Shown piece by piece: positions 36,401 to 49,200 of a stretch of DNA of 64,000 bases. Positions within the stretch are counted from its first letter, which is position 1, and each line of letters begins with the position of its first letter. This stretch comes from Symsagittifera roscoffensis (lineage: Eukaryota; Xenacoelomorpha; Acoela; Convolutidae): positions 31,067,301-31,131,300 of the forward strand of contig NC_087066.1 in the NCBI RefSeq assembly GCF_963678635.1, in the 5' to 3' direction. The notes below the pieces were generated by a model. That model saw nothing but the letters and a program-made list of their open reading frames with translations, searched no databases and was not told the DNA's origin. The position numbers were made by a program, and so were the translations under genes.

Positions 36401-39400
36401 AAAGACTGACAGCGCGACTTGAGAAAAGATTGACGGCGCGACTTGAGAAAAGACTTATGCGGCATAACTTAAGAAAAGACTGACAGCGCGACATGAGAAA
36501 AGGCTTAGGCTGAGCGACTTAAGAAATGATTGAGCAACGTGACTTAAGAAATGACTTAAGCGGCACGACTACGACTTAAGAAAAGACTGACAGCGCGACT
36601 TGAGAAGAGATTGACGGCGCGACTTGAGAAAAGGCTTAGGCTGAGCGACTTAAGAAATGATTGAGCAACGTGACTTAAGAAAGAACTTGAGCTGCGCGAC
36701 ATAAGAAAAGACTTAAGCGGCACAACTTAAGAAAAGACTTAAACGGCGCGAAATAAAGAAAAACTTGACCGGTGCAACCTAAGAAAAGTTTTAAGCGGCC
36801 CAACTTAAGAAAATACTGACTGCTTGAATTAAGAAAAGTCTAAGGCGGCACGCCTTAAGAAAAGACTGACAGCGCGACTTCAGAAAAGATTGACGGCGCG
36901 ACTTGAGAAAAAGCTTAGGCTGCGCGACTTAAGAAATGATTGAGCAACGTGACTTAAGAAAAGACTTAATGGCTCGACTTAAGAAAAGACTTAAGCGGCA
37001 CGACTTAAGAAAAGACTGAGAGCGCGACTTGAGAAAAGATTGACGGCGCGACTTGAGAAAAGGCTTAGGCTGCGCGACTTAAGAAATGATTGAGCAACGT
37101 GACTTAAGAAATGACTTAATGGCTCGACTTAAGAAAAGACTTAAGCGGCACGACTTAAGAAAAGACTGAGAGCGCGACTTGAGAAAAAATTGACGGCGCG
37201 ACTTGAGAAAAGACTTATGCGGCACAACTTAAGAAAAGACTGACAGCGTGACTTGAGAAAATATTGACGGCGCGACTTGAGAAAAGACTTATGCCGCACA
37301 ACTTAAGAAAAGACTGACAGCGCGACTTGAGAAAAGATTGACGGCGCGACTTGAGAAAAGGCTTAGGCTGAGCGACTTAAGAAATGATTGAGCAACGTGA
37401 CTTAAGAAATGAATTAAGCGGCACGACTTAAGAAAAGACTGACAGCGCGACTTGAGAAAATATTGACGGCGCGACTTGAGAAAAGGCTAAGGCTGAGCGA
37501 CTTAAGAAAAGATTGAGCAACGTGACTTAAGAAATGACTTAATGGCTCGACTTAAGAAAAGACTTAAGCGGCACGACTTAAGAAAAGACTGAGAGCGCGA
37601 CTTGAGAAAAAATTGACGGCGCGACTTGAGAAAAGACTTATGCGGCACAACTTAAGAAAAGACTGACAGCGTGACTTGAGAAAATATTGACGGCGCGACT
37701 TGAGAAAAGACTTATGCCGCACAACTTAAGAAAAGACTGACAGCGCGACTTGAGAAAAGATTGACGGCGCGACTTGAGAAAAGGCTTAGGCTGAGCGACT
37801 TAAGAAATGATTGAGCAACGTGACTTAAGAAATGAATTAAGCGGCACGACTTAAGAAAAGACTGACAGCGCGACTTGAGAAAAGATTGACGGCGCGACTT
37901 GAGAAAAAGCTTAGGCTGCGCGACTTAAGAAATGATTGAGCAACGTGACTTAAGAAAAGACTTAATGGCTCGACTTAAGAAAAGACTTAAGCGGCACGAC
38001 TTAAGAAAAGACTGAGAGCGCGACTTGAGAAAAAATTGACGGCGCGACTTGAGAAAAGACTTATGCGGCACAACTTAAGAAAAGACTGACAGCGTGACTT
38101 GAGAAAATATTGACGGCGCGACTTGAGAAAAGACTTATGCCGCACAACTTAAGAAAAGACTGACAGCGCGACTTGAGAAAAGATTGACGGCGCGACTTGA
38201 GAAAAGGCTTAGGCTGAGCGACTTAAGAAATGATTGAGCAACGTGACTTAAGAAATGAATTAAGCGGCACGACTTAAGAAAAGACTGACAGCGCGACTTG
38301 AGAAAATATTGACGGCGCGACTTGAGAAAAGGCTAAGGCTGAGCGACATAAGAAAAGATTGAGCAACGTGACTTAAGAAATGACTTAAGCGGCGCGACTT
38401 AAGAAAAAACTTAAGTGGCGCGACTTAAGAAAAGACTTATGCGGCACAACTTAAGAAAAAATTTAAACGGCGCGACTTAAGAAATAACCTAAGCGGCGCG
38501 ACATAAGAAAAGACTTAAGCGGCGCAATTTAAGGAAAAACTGACGGCGCGACTTAAGAAAAGACTCAAGCGGCACGACTTGAGAAAAACTTGAATTAAGA
38601 GAAAACTGAAGCGTAGTGAGGAAATACTTAAGTGGGGCGACTTAAGGAAAGACTGACGGCGCGAATTAGGAAAAGGCTTAAGCGGCGCGACTTAAGAAAA
38701 GACGCAAGCGGCGCGACATAAGAAAACACTTGAGCGGCGCGACATAAGAAAAGACTTAAGCGGCACAACTTAAGAAAAGACTTAAACGGCGCGAATTAAG
38801 GAAAAATTTGAGCGGTGCGACCTAAGAAAGAAGTGACTGCTCGACTTGAGAAAAGATTGACGGCGCGACTTGAGGAAAGACTTATGCGGCACAACTTAAG
38901 AAAAGACTGACAGCGCGACTTGAGAAAAGATTGACGGCGCGACTTGAGAAAAGACTTATGCGGCATAACTTAAGAAAAGACTGACAGCGCGACATGAGAA
39001 AAGGCTTAGGCTGAGCGACTTAAGAAATGATTGAGCAACGTGACTTAAGAAATGACTTAAGCGGCACGACTACGACTTAAGAAAAGACTGACAGCGCGAC
39101 TTGAGAAGAGATTGACGGCGCGACTTGAGAAAAGGCTTAGGCTGAGCGACTTAAGAAATGATTGAGCAACGTGACTTAAGAAAGAACTTGAGCTGCGCGA
39201 CATAAGAAAAGACTTAAGCGGCACAACTTAAGAAAAGACTTAAACAGGGCGAAATAAAAAAAAACTTGACCGGTGCAACCTAAGAAAAGTTTTAAGCGGC
39301 CCAACTTAAGAAAATACTGACTGCTTGAATTAAGAAAAGTCTAAGGCGGCACGCCTTAAGAAAAGACTGACAGCGCGACTTCAGAAAAGATTGACGGCGC

Positions 39401-42400
39401 GACTTGAGAAAAAGCTTAGGCTGCGCGACTTAAGAAATGATTGAGCAACGTGACTTAAGAAAAGACTTAATGGCTCGACTTAAGAAAAGACTTAAGCGGC
39501 ACGACTTAAGAAAAGACTGAGAGCGCGACTTGAGAAAAGATTGACGGCGCGACTTGAGAAAAGGCTTAGGCTGCGCGACTTAAGAAATGATTGAGCAACG
39601 TGACTTAAGAAATGACTTAAGCGGCACGACTACGACTTAAGAAAAGACTGACAGCGCGACTTGAGAAAAGATTGACGGCGCGACTTGAGAAAAGGCTTAG
39701 GCTGAGCGACTTAAGAAATGATTGAGCAACGTGACTTAAGAAAGAACTTGAGCGGCGCGACATAAGAAAAGACTTAAGCGGCACAACTTAAGAAAAGACT
39801 GACAGCGTGACTTGAGAAAATATTGACGGCGCGACTTGAGAAAAGACTTATGCCGCACAACTTAAGAAAAGACTGACAGCGCGACTTGAGAAAAGATTGA
39901 CGGCGCGACTTGAGAAAAGGCTTAGGCTGAGCGACTTAAGAAATGATTGAGCAACGTGACTTAAGAAATGAATTAAGCGGCACGACTTAAGAAAAGACTG
40001 ACAGCGCGACTTGAGAAAATATTGACGGCGCGACTTGAGAAAAGGCTAAGGCTGAGCGACTTAAGAAAAGATTGAGCAACGTGACTTAAGAAATGACTTA
40101 AGCGGCGCGACTTAAGAAAAAACTTAAGTGGCGCGACTTAAGAAAAGACTTATGCGGCACAACTTAAGAAAAAATTTAAACGGCGCGACTTAAGAAATAA
40201 CCTAAGCGGCGCGACATAAGAAAAGACTTAAGCGGCGCAATTTAAGGAAAAACTGACGGCGCGACTTAAGAAAAGACTCAAGCGGCACGACTTGAGAAAA
40301 ACTTGAATTAAGAGAAAACTGAAGCGTAGTGAGGAAATACTTAAGTGGGGCGACTTAAGGAAAGACTGACGGCGCGAATTAGGAAAAGGCTTAAGCGGCG
40401 CGACTTAAGAAAAGACGCAAGCGGCGCGACATAAGAAAACACTTGAGCGGCGCGACATAAGAAAAGACTTAAGCGGCACAACTTAAGAAAAGACTTAAAC
40501 GGCGCGAATTAAGGAAAAATTTGAGCGGTGCGACCTAAGAAAAGAGTGACTGCTCGACTTGAGAAAAGATTGACGGCGCGACTTGAGGAAAGACTTATGC
40601 GGCACAACTTAAGAAAAGACTGACAGCGCGACTTGAGAAAAGATTGACGGCGCGACTTGAGAAAAGACTTATGCGGCATAACTTAAGAAAAGACTGACAG
40701 CGCGACATGAGAAAAGGCTTAGGCTGAGCGACTTAAGAAATGATTGAGCAACGTGACTTAAGAAATGACTTAAGCGGCACGACTACGACTTAAGAAAAGA
40801 CTGACAGCGCGACTTGAGAAGAGATTGACGGCGCGACTTGAGAAAAGGCTTAGGCTGAGCGACTTAAGAAATGATTGAGCAACGTGACTTAAGAAAGAAC
40901 TTGAGCTGCGCGACATAAGAAAAGACTTAAGCGGCACAACTTAAGAAAAGACTTAAACGGCGCGAAATAAAGAAAAACTTGACCGGTGCAACCTAAGAAA
41001 AGTTTTAAGCGGCCCAACTTAAGAAAATACTGACTGCTTGAATTAAGAAAAGTCTAAGGCGGCACGCCTTAAGAAAAGACTGACAGCGCGACTTCAGAAA
41101 AGATTGACGGCGCGACTTGAGAAAAAGCTTAGGCTGCGCGACTTAAGAAATGATTGAGCAACGTGACTTAAGAAAAGACTTAATGGCTCGACTTAAGAAA
41201 AGACTTAAGCGGCACGACTTAAGAAAAGACTGAGAGCGCGACTTGAGAAAAGATTGACGGCGCGACTTGAGAAAAGGCTTAGGCTGCGCGACTTAAGAAA
41301 TGATTGAGCAACGTGACTTAAGAAATGACTTAAGCGGCACGACTACAACTTAAGAAAAGACTGACAGCGCGACTTGAGAAAAGATTGACGGCGCGACTTG
41401 AGAAAAGGCTTAGGCTGAGCGACTTAAGAAATGATTGAGCAACGTGACTTAAGAAAGAACTTGAGCGGCGCGACATAAGAAAAGACTTAAGCGGCACAAC
41501 TTAAGAAAAGACTTAAACGGCGCGAAATAAAGAAAAACTTGACCGGTGCAACCTAAGAAAAATTTTAAGCGGCCCAACTTAAGAAAATACTGACTGCTTG
41601 AATTAAGAAAAGTCTAAGGCGGCACGCCTTAGGAAAAGACTGACAGCGCGACTTCAGAAAAGATTGACGGCGCGACTTGAGAAAAAGCTTAGGCTGCGCG
41701 ACTTAAGAAATGATTGAGCAACGTGACTTAAGAAAAGACTTAATGGCTCGACTTAAGAAAAGACTTAAGCGGCACGACTTAAGAAAAGACTGAGAGCGCG
41801 ACTTGAGAAAAGATTGACGGCGCGACTTGAGAAAAGGCCTAGGCTGCGCGACTTAAGAAATGATTGAGCAACGTGACTTAAGAAATGACTTAATTGGCGC
41901 GACTTAAGAAAAGACTTATGCGGCACAACTTAAGAAAAGACTTAAACGGCGCGACTTAAGAAATAACTTAAGCGGCGCGACATAAGAAAAGACTGAGAGC
42001 GCGACTTGAGAAAATATTGACGGCGCGACTTGAGAAAAGGCTTAGGCTGAGCGACTTAAGAAATGATTGAGCAAAGTGACTTAAGAAATGACTTAAGCGG
42101 CACGACTTAAGAAAAAAATGACAGCGCGACTTGAGAAAATATTGACGGCGCGACTTGAGAAAAGGCTTAGGCTGAGCGACTTAAGAAATCATTGAGCAAC
42201 GTGACTTAAGAAATGACTTAAGCGGCGCGACTTAAGAAAAAACTTAAGCGGCGCGACATAAGAAAAGACTTAAGCGGCGCGGCTTCAGAAAAAAACTGAC
42301 GGCGCGACTTAAGAAAAGACTCAAGCGGCGCGACTTGAGAAAAACTTGAATTAAAAAAAAACTTAAGCGTAGTGAGGAAAGACTTAAGTGGCGCGACTTA

Positions 42401-45400
42401 AGAAAAGACTTATGCGGCACAACTTAAGAAAAGACTTAAACGGCGCGACCTAAGAAATAACTTAAGCGGCGCGACATAAGAAAAGACTTAAGCGGCGCAA
42501 CTTAAGAAAAAACTGACGGCGCGGCTTAAGGAAAGACTCAAGCGGCGCGGCTTGAGAAAAACTTGAATTAAAAAAAAACTTAAGCGTAGTGAGGAAAGAC
42601 TTAAGTGGCGCGACTTAAGAAAAGACGCAAGCGGCGCGACATAAGAAAACACTTGAGCGGCGCGACATAAGAAAAGACTTAAGCGGCACAACTTAAGAAA
42701 AGACTTAAACGGCGCGAATTAAGGAAAAATTTGAGCGGTGCGACCTAAGAAAAGACTGACTGCTCGACTTGAGAAAAAATTGACGTCGCGACTTGAGAAA
42801 AGACTTATGCGGCACAACTTAAGAAGAGACTGACAGCGTGACTTGAGAAAATATTGACGGTGCGACTTGAGAAAAGACTTATGCCGCACAACTTAAGAAA
42901 AGACTGACAGCGCGACTTGAGAAAAGATTGACGGCGCGACTTGAGAAAAGGCTTAGGCTGAGCGACTTAAGAAATGATTGAGCAACGTGACTTAAGAAAT
43001 GACTTAAGCGGCACGACTTAAGAAAAGACTGACAGCGCGACTTGAGAAAATATTGACGGCGCGACTTGAGAAAAGGCTAAGGCTGAGCGACTTAAGAAAT
43101 GATTGAGCAACGTGACTTAAGAAATGACTTAAGCGGCGCGACTTAAGAAAAAACTTAAGTGGCGCGACTTAAGAAAAGACTTATGCGGCACAACTTAAGA
43201 AAAAATTTAAACGGCGCGACTTAAGAAATAACCTAAGCGGCGCGACATAAGAAAAGACTTAAGCGGCGCAACTTAAGGAAAAACTGACGGCGCGACTTAA
43301 GAAAAGACTCAAGCGGCGCGACTTGAGAAAAACTTGAATTAAGAGAAAACTTAAGCGTAGTGAGGAAATATTTAAGTGGGGCGACTTAAGAAAAGACTGA
43401 CGGCGCGAATTAGGAAAAGGCTTAAGCGGCGCGACTTAAGAAAAGACGCAAGCGGCGCGACATAAGAAAACACTTGAGCGGCGCGACATAAGAAAAGACT
43501 TAAGCGGCACAACTTAAGAAAAGACTTAAACGGCGCGAATTAAGGAAAAATTTGAGCGGTGCGACCTAAGAAAAGAGTGACTGCTCGACTTGAGAAAAGA
43601 TTGACGGCGCGACTTGAGGAAAGACTTATGCGGCACAATTTAAGAAAAGACTGACAGCGCGACTTGAGAAAATATTGACGGCGCGACTTGAGAAAAGACT
43701 TATGCGGCACAACTTAAGAAAAGACTGACAGCGCGACTTGAGAAAAGATTGACGGCGCGACTTGAGAAAAGACTTAAGCGGCATAACTTAAGAAAAGACT
43801 GACAGCGCGACATGAGAAAAGGCTTAGGCTGAGCGACTTAAGAAATGATTGAGCAACGTTACTTAAGAAATGACTTAAGCGGCGCGACTTAAGAAGAAAC
43901 TGACGGCGCGACTTAAGAAAAGACTTAAGCGGGCGCGACTTGAGAAAAACTTGAATTAAGAAAAAACTTAAGCGTAGTGAGGAAAGACTTAAGCGGCGCG
44001 ACTTAAGAAAAGACGCAAGCGGCGCGACATAAGAAAACACTTAAGCGGCGCGGCTTAAGAAAGAACTTGAGCGGCGCGACATAAGAAAAGACTTAAGCGG
44101 CACAACTTAAGAAAAGACTTAAACGGCACGAATTAAGGAAAAACTTGAGTGGTGCGACCTAAGAAAAGTTTTAAGCGGCCCAACTTAAGAAAAGACTGAC
44201 TGCTCGAATTAAGAAAAGTCTAAAGCGGCACGCCTTAAGACAAGACTTAATGGCTCGACTTAAGAAAAGACTTAAGCGGCACGACTTAAGAAAAGACTGA
44301 CAGCGCGACTTGAGAAAATATTGACGGCGCGACTTGAGAAGGACTTATGCGGCACAACTTAAGAAAAGACTTAAACGGCGCGACTTAAGAAAAAACTTAA
44401 GCGGCGCGACTTAAGAAAAGACTTAAGCGGCGCAACTTAAGAAAAAACTGACGGCGCGACTTAAGAAAAGACTCAAGCAGCGCGACTTGAGAAAAACTTG
44501 AATTCAGAAAAACTTAAGCGTAGTGAGTAAAGACTTAAGTGGCGCGACTTAAGAAAAAACTGACGGCGCGAATTAGGAAAAGGCTTAAGCGGCGCAACTT
44601 AAGAAAAGACGCAAGCGGCGCGGCATAAGAAAACACTTAAGCGGCGCGGCTTAAGAAAGAACTTGAGCGGCGCGACATAAGAAAAGACTTAAGCGGCACA
44701 ACTTAAGAAAAGAGTTAAACGGCGCGAATTAAGGAAAAACTTGAGCGGTGCAACCTAAGAAAAGTTTTAAGCGGCCCAACTTAAGAAAAGACTGACTGCT
44801 CGAATTAAGAAAAGTCTAAAGCGGCACGCCTTAAGACAACCTCTAATGGCTCGACTTAAGAAAAAACTTAAGCGGCACGACTTAAGAAAAGACTGACAGC
44901 GCGACTTGAGAAAAGATTGACGGCGCGACTTGAGAAAAGGCTTAGGCTGCGCGACTTAAGAAATGATTGAGCATTGTGACTTAAGAAATGACTTAAGCGG
45001 CGCGACTTAAGAAAAGACTTATGCGGCACAACTTAAGAAAATACTTAAACGGCGCGACTTAAGAAATAATTTAAGCGGCGCGATATAAGAAAAAACTTAA
45101 GTGGCGCAACTTAAGGAAAAACTGACGGCGCGACTTAAGAAAAGACTCAAGCAGCGCGACTTGAGAAAAACTTGAATTAAGAAAAACTTAAGCGTAGCGA
45201 GGAAAGGCTTAAGCGGCGCGACTTAAGAAAAGACGCAAGCGGCGCGACATAAGAAAACACTTAAGCGGCGCGGCTTAAGAAAGAACTTGAGCGGCGCGAC
45301 ATAAGAAAAGACTTAAGCGGCACAACTTAAGAAAAGAGTTAAACGGCGCGAATTAAGGAAAAACTTGAGCGGTGCAACCTAAGAAAAGTTTTAAGCGGCC

Positions 45401-46200
45401 CAACTTAAGAAAAGACTGACTGCGCGACTTGAGAAAAGATTGACGGCGCGACTTGAGAAAAGGCTTAGGCTGCGCGACTTAAGAAATGATTGAGCATTGT
45501 GACTTAAGAAATGACTTAAGCGGCGCGACTTAAGAAAAGACTTATGCGGCACAACTTAAGAAAAGACTTAAACGGCGCGACTTAAGAAATAACTTAAGCG
45601 GCGCGACATAAGAAAAGACTTAAATGGCGCAACTTAAGGAAAACCTGACGGCGCGACTTAAGAAAAGACTCAAGCGGCGCGACTTGAGAAAAACTTGAAA
45701 TAAGAAAAAACTTAAGCGTAGTGAGGAAAAACTTAAGTGGCGCGACTTAAGAAAAGACTGACGGCGCGAATTAGGAAAAGGCTTAAGCGGCGCGACTTAA
45801 GAAAAGACGCAAGCGGCGCGACATAAGAAAACACTTGAGCGGCGCGACATAAGAAAAGACTTAAGCGGCACAACTTAAGAAAAGACCTAAACGGCACGAA
45901 TTAAGGAAAAACTTGAGCGGTGCAACCTAAGAAAAGTTTTAAGCGGCCCAACTTAAGAAAAGACTGACTGCTCGAATTCAGAAAAGTCTAAAGCGGCACG
46001 CCTTAAGACAAGGCTTAATAGCTCGACTTAAGAAAAGACTTAAGCGGCACGACATAAGAAAAGACTGACAGCGCGACTTGAGAAAAGATTGACGGCGCGA
46101 CTTGAGAAAAGGCTTAGGCTGCGCGACTTAAGAAATGATTGAGCAACGTGACTTAAGAAATGACTTAAGCGGCACGCATTAAGAAAAAACTTGAGTGGTG
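33400..46200 (+). repeat. satellite subfamily with GATTGAGCAACGTGAC and GCGTAGTGAGG markers
   Basis: Units here carry GACTTGAGAAAAGATTGACGG, AGGCTTAGGCTG and GATTGAGCAACGTGAC. The marker GCGTAGTGAGG occurs about a dozen times from 33,424 to 45,715. At 36,110, 38,611 and 40,324 the marker is separated by 2,501 and 1,713 bp. An independent marker, CGGCACGACTACGACT, gives the same steps (36,561, 39,062, 40,775), so long blocks were copied nearly exactly. Confidence 0.85.
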
Positions 46201-49200
46201 CGACTGAAGAAAAAAGTTAAGAAAAGACGTGAGCGGCGCGGTTTAAGAAAAGATTGAAGGCGCGAATTAAGAAAAAACTTACGCTGCGCGACTTAAGAAA
46301 AGACTAAAGCGGCTTGATTCAATAAAAGACTTAAGCGGCGCGACTTAAGAAAAGACTGGCAGCACGACTTAAGAAAAGATTTAAGCAGCGCGACTGACAA
46401 AAACACTTCAGCGGCGAGACTTAAAAAAGACTGACGGCGTGACTTATGAAAAGACTGACGGCGCGACTTATGAAAAGACTGACGGCGCGACTTATGAAAA
46501 GACTGACGGAGTGACTTGAGAAACGACTGAAGCAGCGCAACTTAAGAAAAGACGTATGCGGCGCGACTTAAGAAAAGAATGAAGGCGCGACTTATGAAAA
46601 GACTTACGCGGCGCCACTTAAGAAAATACTAAAGCGGCTCGATTTAAGAAAAGACTTAAGCGGCGCGACTTAAATAAAAAGACTGGCAGTACTACTTAAG
46701 AAAATATTTAAGCGATGCGACTCAAGAAAAAACCTAACCGGCGCGATTTAAGAAAAATTTTGAGTGGCGCGACATAAGCAAAGACTTAAGCGGTGCAACT
46801 TAAGAAAAAACTGACGGCGCGACATAAGAAAAGACTCAAACGGCGCGACTTAAGACAAGACTTAATGGCTCGACTTAAGAAAAGACTTAAGCGGCCCGAC
46901 TTGAGATAAGACTTAAGAGGCGCGACTTATGAAAAGACTGACGGCGCGACATGAGAAAAGACTTAATTGGCCCGACTTAAGAAAAGACGCAAGCAGCGCG
47001 ATTTAAGAAAAGACTTAAGCGGCGCGACTAAAGAAAGGACTTGAGCGGCGCGACATCAGAAAAGACTTAAGCGGTGCGACTTAAGAAAAAACTTAAGCGG
47101 CGCGACATAAGAAAACACTTAAGCGGCGCAACTTAAAAAAAACTGACGGCGCGACTTAAGAAAAGACTCAAGCGGCGCCACTTAAGAAAGGACTTGAGCG
47201 ACGCGACAGAAGAAAAAATTAAAGCGGCGCGATTTAAAAAAAACTGAAGTGGCGCGACATAAGAAAACATTTAAGCGGCACAACTTAAGAAAAAACTGAG
47301 GGCGCGCCTTAAGAAAAGACTCAAGCGGCGCGACTTGAGAAGAGACTTAAGCGGCGCGACTTAGCAAAAAGACGGAGGCGGCTCGATTTAAGAAAAAATT
47401 TAAGAGGCACGTCTTAAAAAAATACTGATGGTGCGACTTAAGAAAATACTTAAGCGATGCGACTAAAGAAAGCACTTCAGCGGCGCGACTTAAGAAAAGA
47501 CTGACGCCGCGACTTAAGAAAAAACTTAAGCGACGCGACTTAAAAAAGACTTAAGCGGCGCAACTTAAGAAACAACTGACGGCGCGACTTAAGAAAAGAC
47601 TCAAGCGGCGCGATGTAAGACAAGACTTAATGGTGCGACTTAAGAAAAGATTTAAGCGGCGCGACTTAGGAAAAGACACAGACTGAGCGACTTATGAAAG
47701 GACTTAAGCGACGCGACTTAAGAAAAGACTTGAGCGGCGAAACTTAAGAAAAAACTGACAGCGCGACTTAAGAAAAGACAACGGCGCGACTTAAGAAAAA
47801 ACTTAAGCGACGCAATTTAAGAAAAGACTGACCGCACGACTTAAGAAAAGACTTAATGGCTGGACTTAAGAAAAGATTTAAGCGGCGCGACTTAAGAAAA
47901 GACTGACGGAGCGACTTAAGAAAAAACTTAGACTGCGCAACTTAAGAAAAGACTGACGGCGCGACTTAAAAAAAGACCTAAGCGACGCGACTTAAGAAAA
48001 GACTTAAGCGGCGCGGCTTAAGAAAAACGTGAGCGGCGCGACAAAAGAACAGACTTAAGCGGCGCAATTTAAGAAAAGACTGACGATACGACTTAAAAAA
48101 AAGACTCAAGCGACGCGACTTAAGAAAAGATTTAGACTGCTCGACTTAAGAAAAGACTGACGGCGCGACTTAAGAAAAGTCTTAGTCGGCGAGACTCAAC
48201 AAAAGACTGAAGGCGCGACTTAGGAAAAGACTTAGACTGCGCGACTTATGAAAGGGTTTAAGCGGCGCGACTTAAGAAAAGACAGGCAGCGCGAGTTAAG
48301 AGAAGACTGACAGCGGGATTTAAGAAAAGACTTAGGCTGCGCGACTTAAGAAAAGACAATGGCGCGACTTAAGAAAAGAATTGAGCGACGCAACTTAAGA
48401 AAAGACAGACGGCGCGACTTAACAAAAGACTCAAGCGATGCGACTTAAGACGAGACCTAATGGCTCGACTTAAGAAAAGATTTAAGCGGCGCGACTCAAG
48501 AAAACACTGACGGCGCGACTTAAGAAAAGACTTAGACTGCGCTACTTAAGAAAAGACTGACGGCGCGACTTAAGAAAAGACTTAAGCGATGCGGCTTAAG
48601 AAAAATCATAAGCGGCGCAACTTAAGAAAAACGTAAGGGTCGCGACATAAGAAAATACTTTAGCGGCGCAACTTAAGAAAAGACTTACGGTGCAACTTAA
48701 GAAAACACTCAAGCGGCGCGACTTAAAAAAAGACCTAAGCGGCTCGATTTAAGAAAAGACTTGAGCGGCGCGACTTAAGAAAAGACTGACAGCACGCCAT
48801 AAAAAAAGACTTCAGCGGCGCGACTTAAGAAAAGATTGACGACCTGACTTAAGAAAAGACTTAAGCGGCGCGACTTAAGAAAAGACTTAAGCGGCGCGAC
48901 TTAAAAAAAACTTATGCGGCGCGACATTAGAAAAGACGTAAGCGGAGCGACTCAAGAAAAGACTGACGGCGCGACTTAAGAAAAGACTTAAGCGACGCGA
49001 CTTAAGAAAAGACTCAAGTGGCTGGACTTAAGAAAAGACTTAAGCGGCTCGATTTAAGAAAAGACCTAAACGACGCGACATAAGAAAAGACTTAAGTGGC
49101 GCAACATAAAAAAAGACTGACAGCGCGGTTTAAGAAAAGGTTCAAGCGGCAGGAATTAAGACAAGACTCAATGGCTCGACTCAAGAAAAGACTTAAGCGG

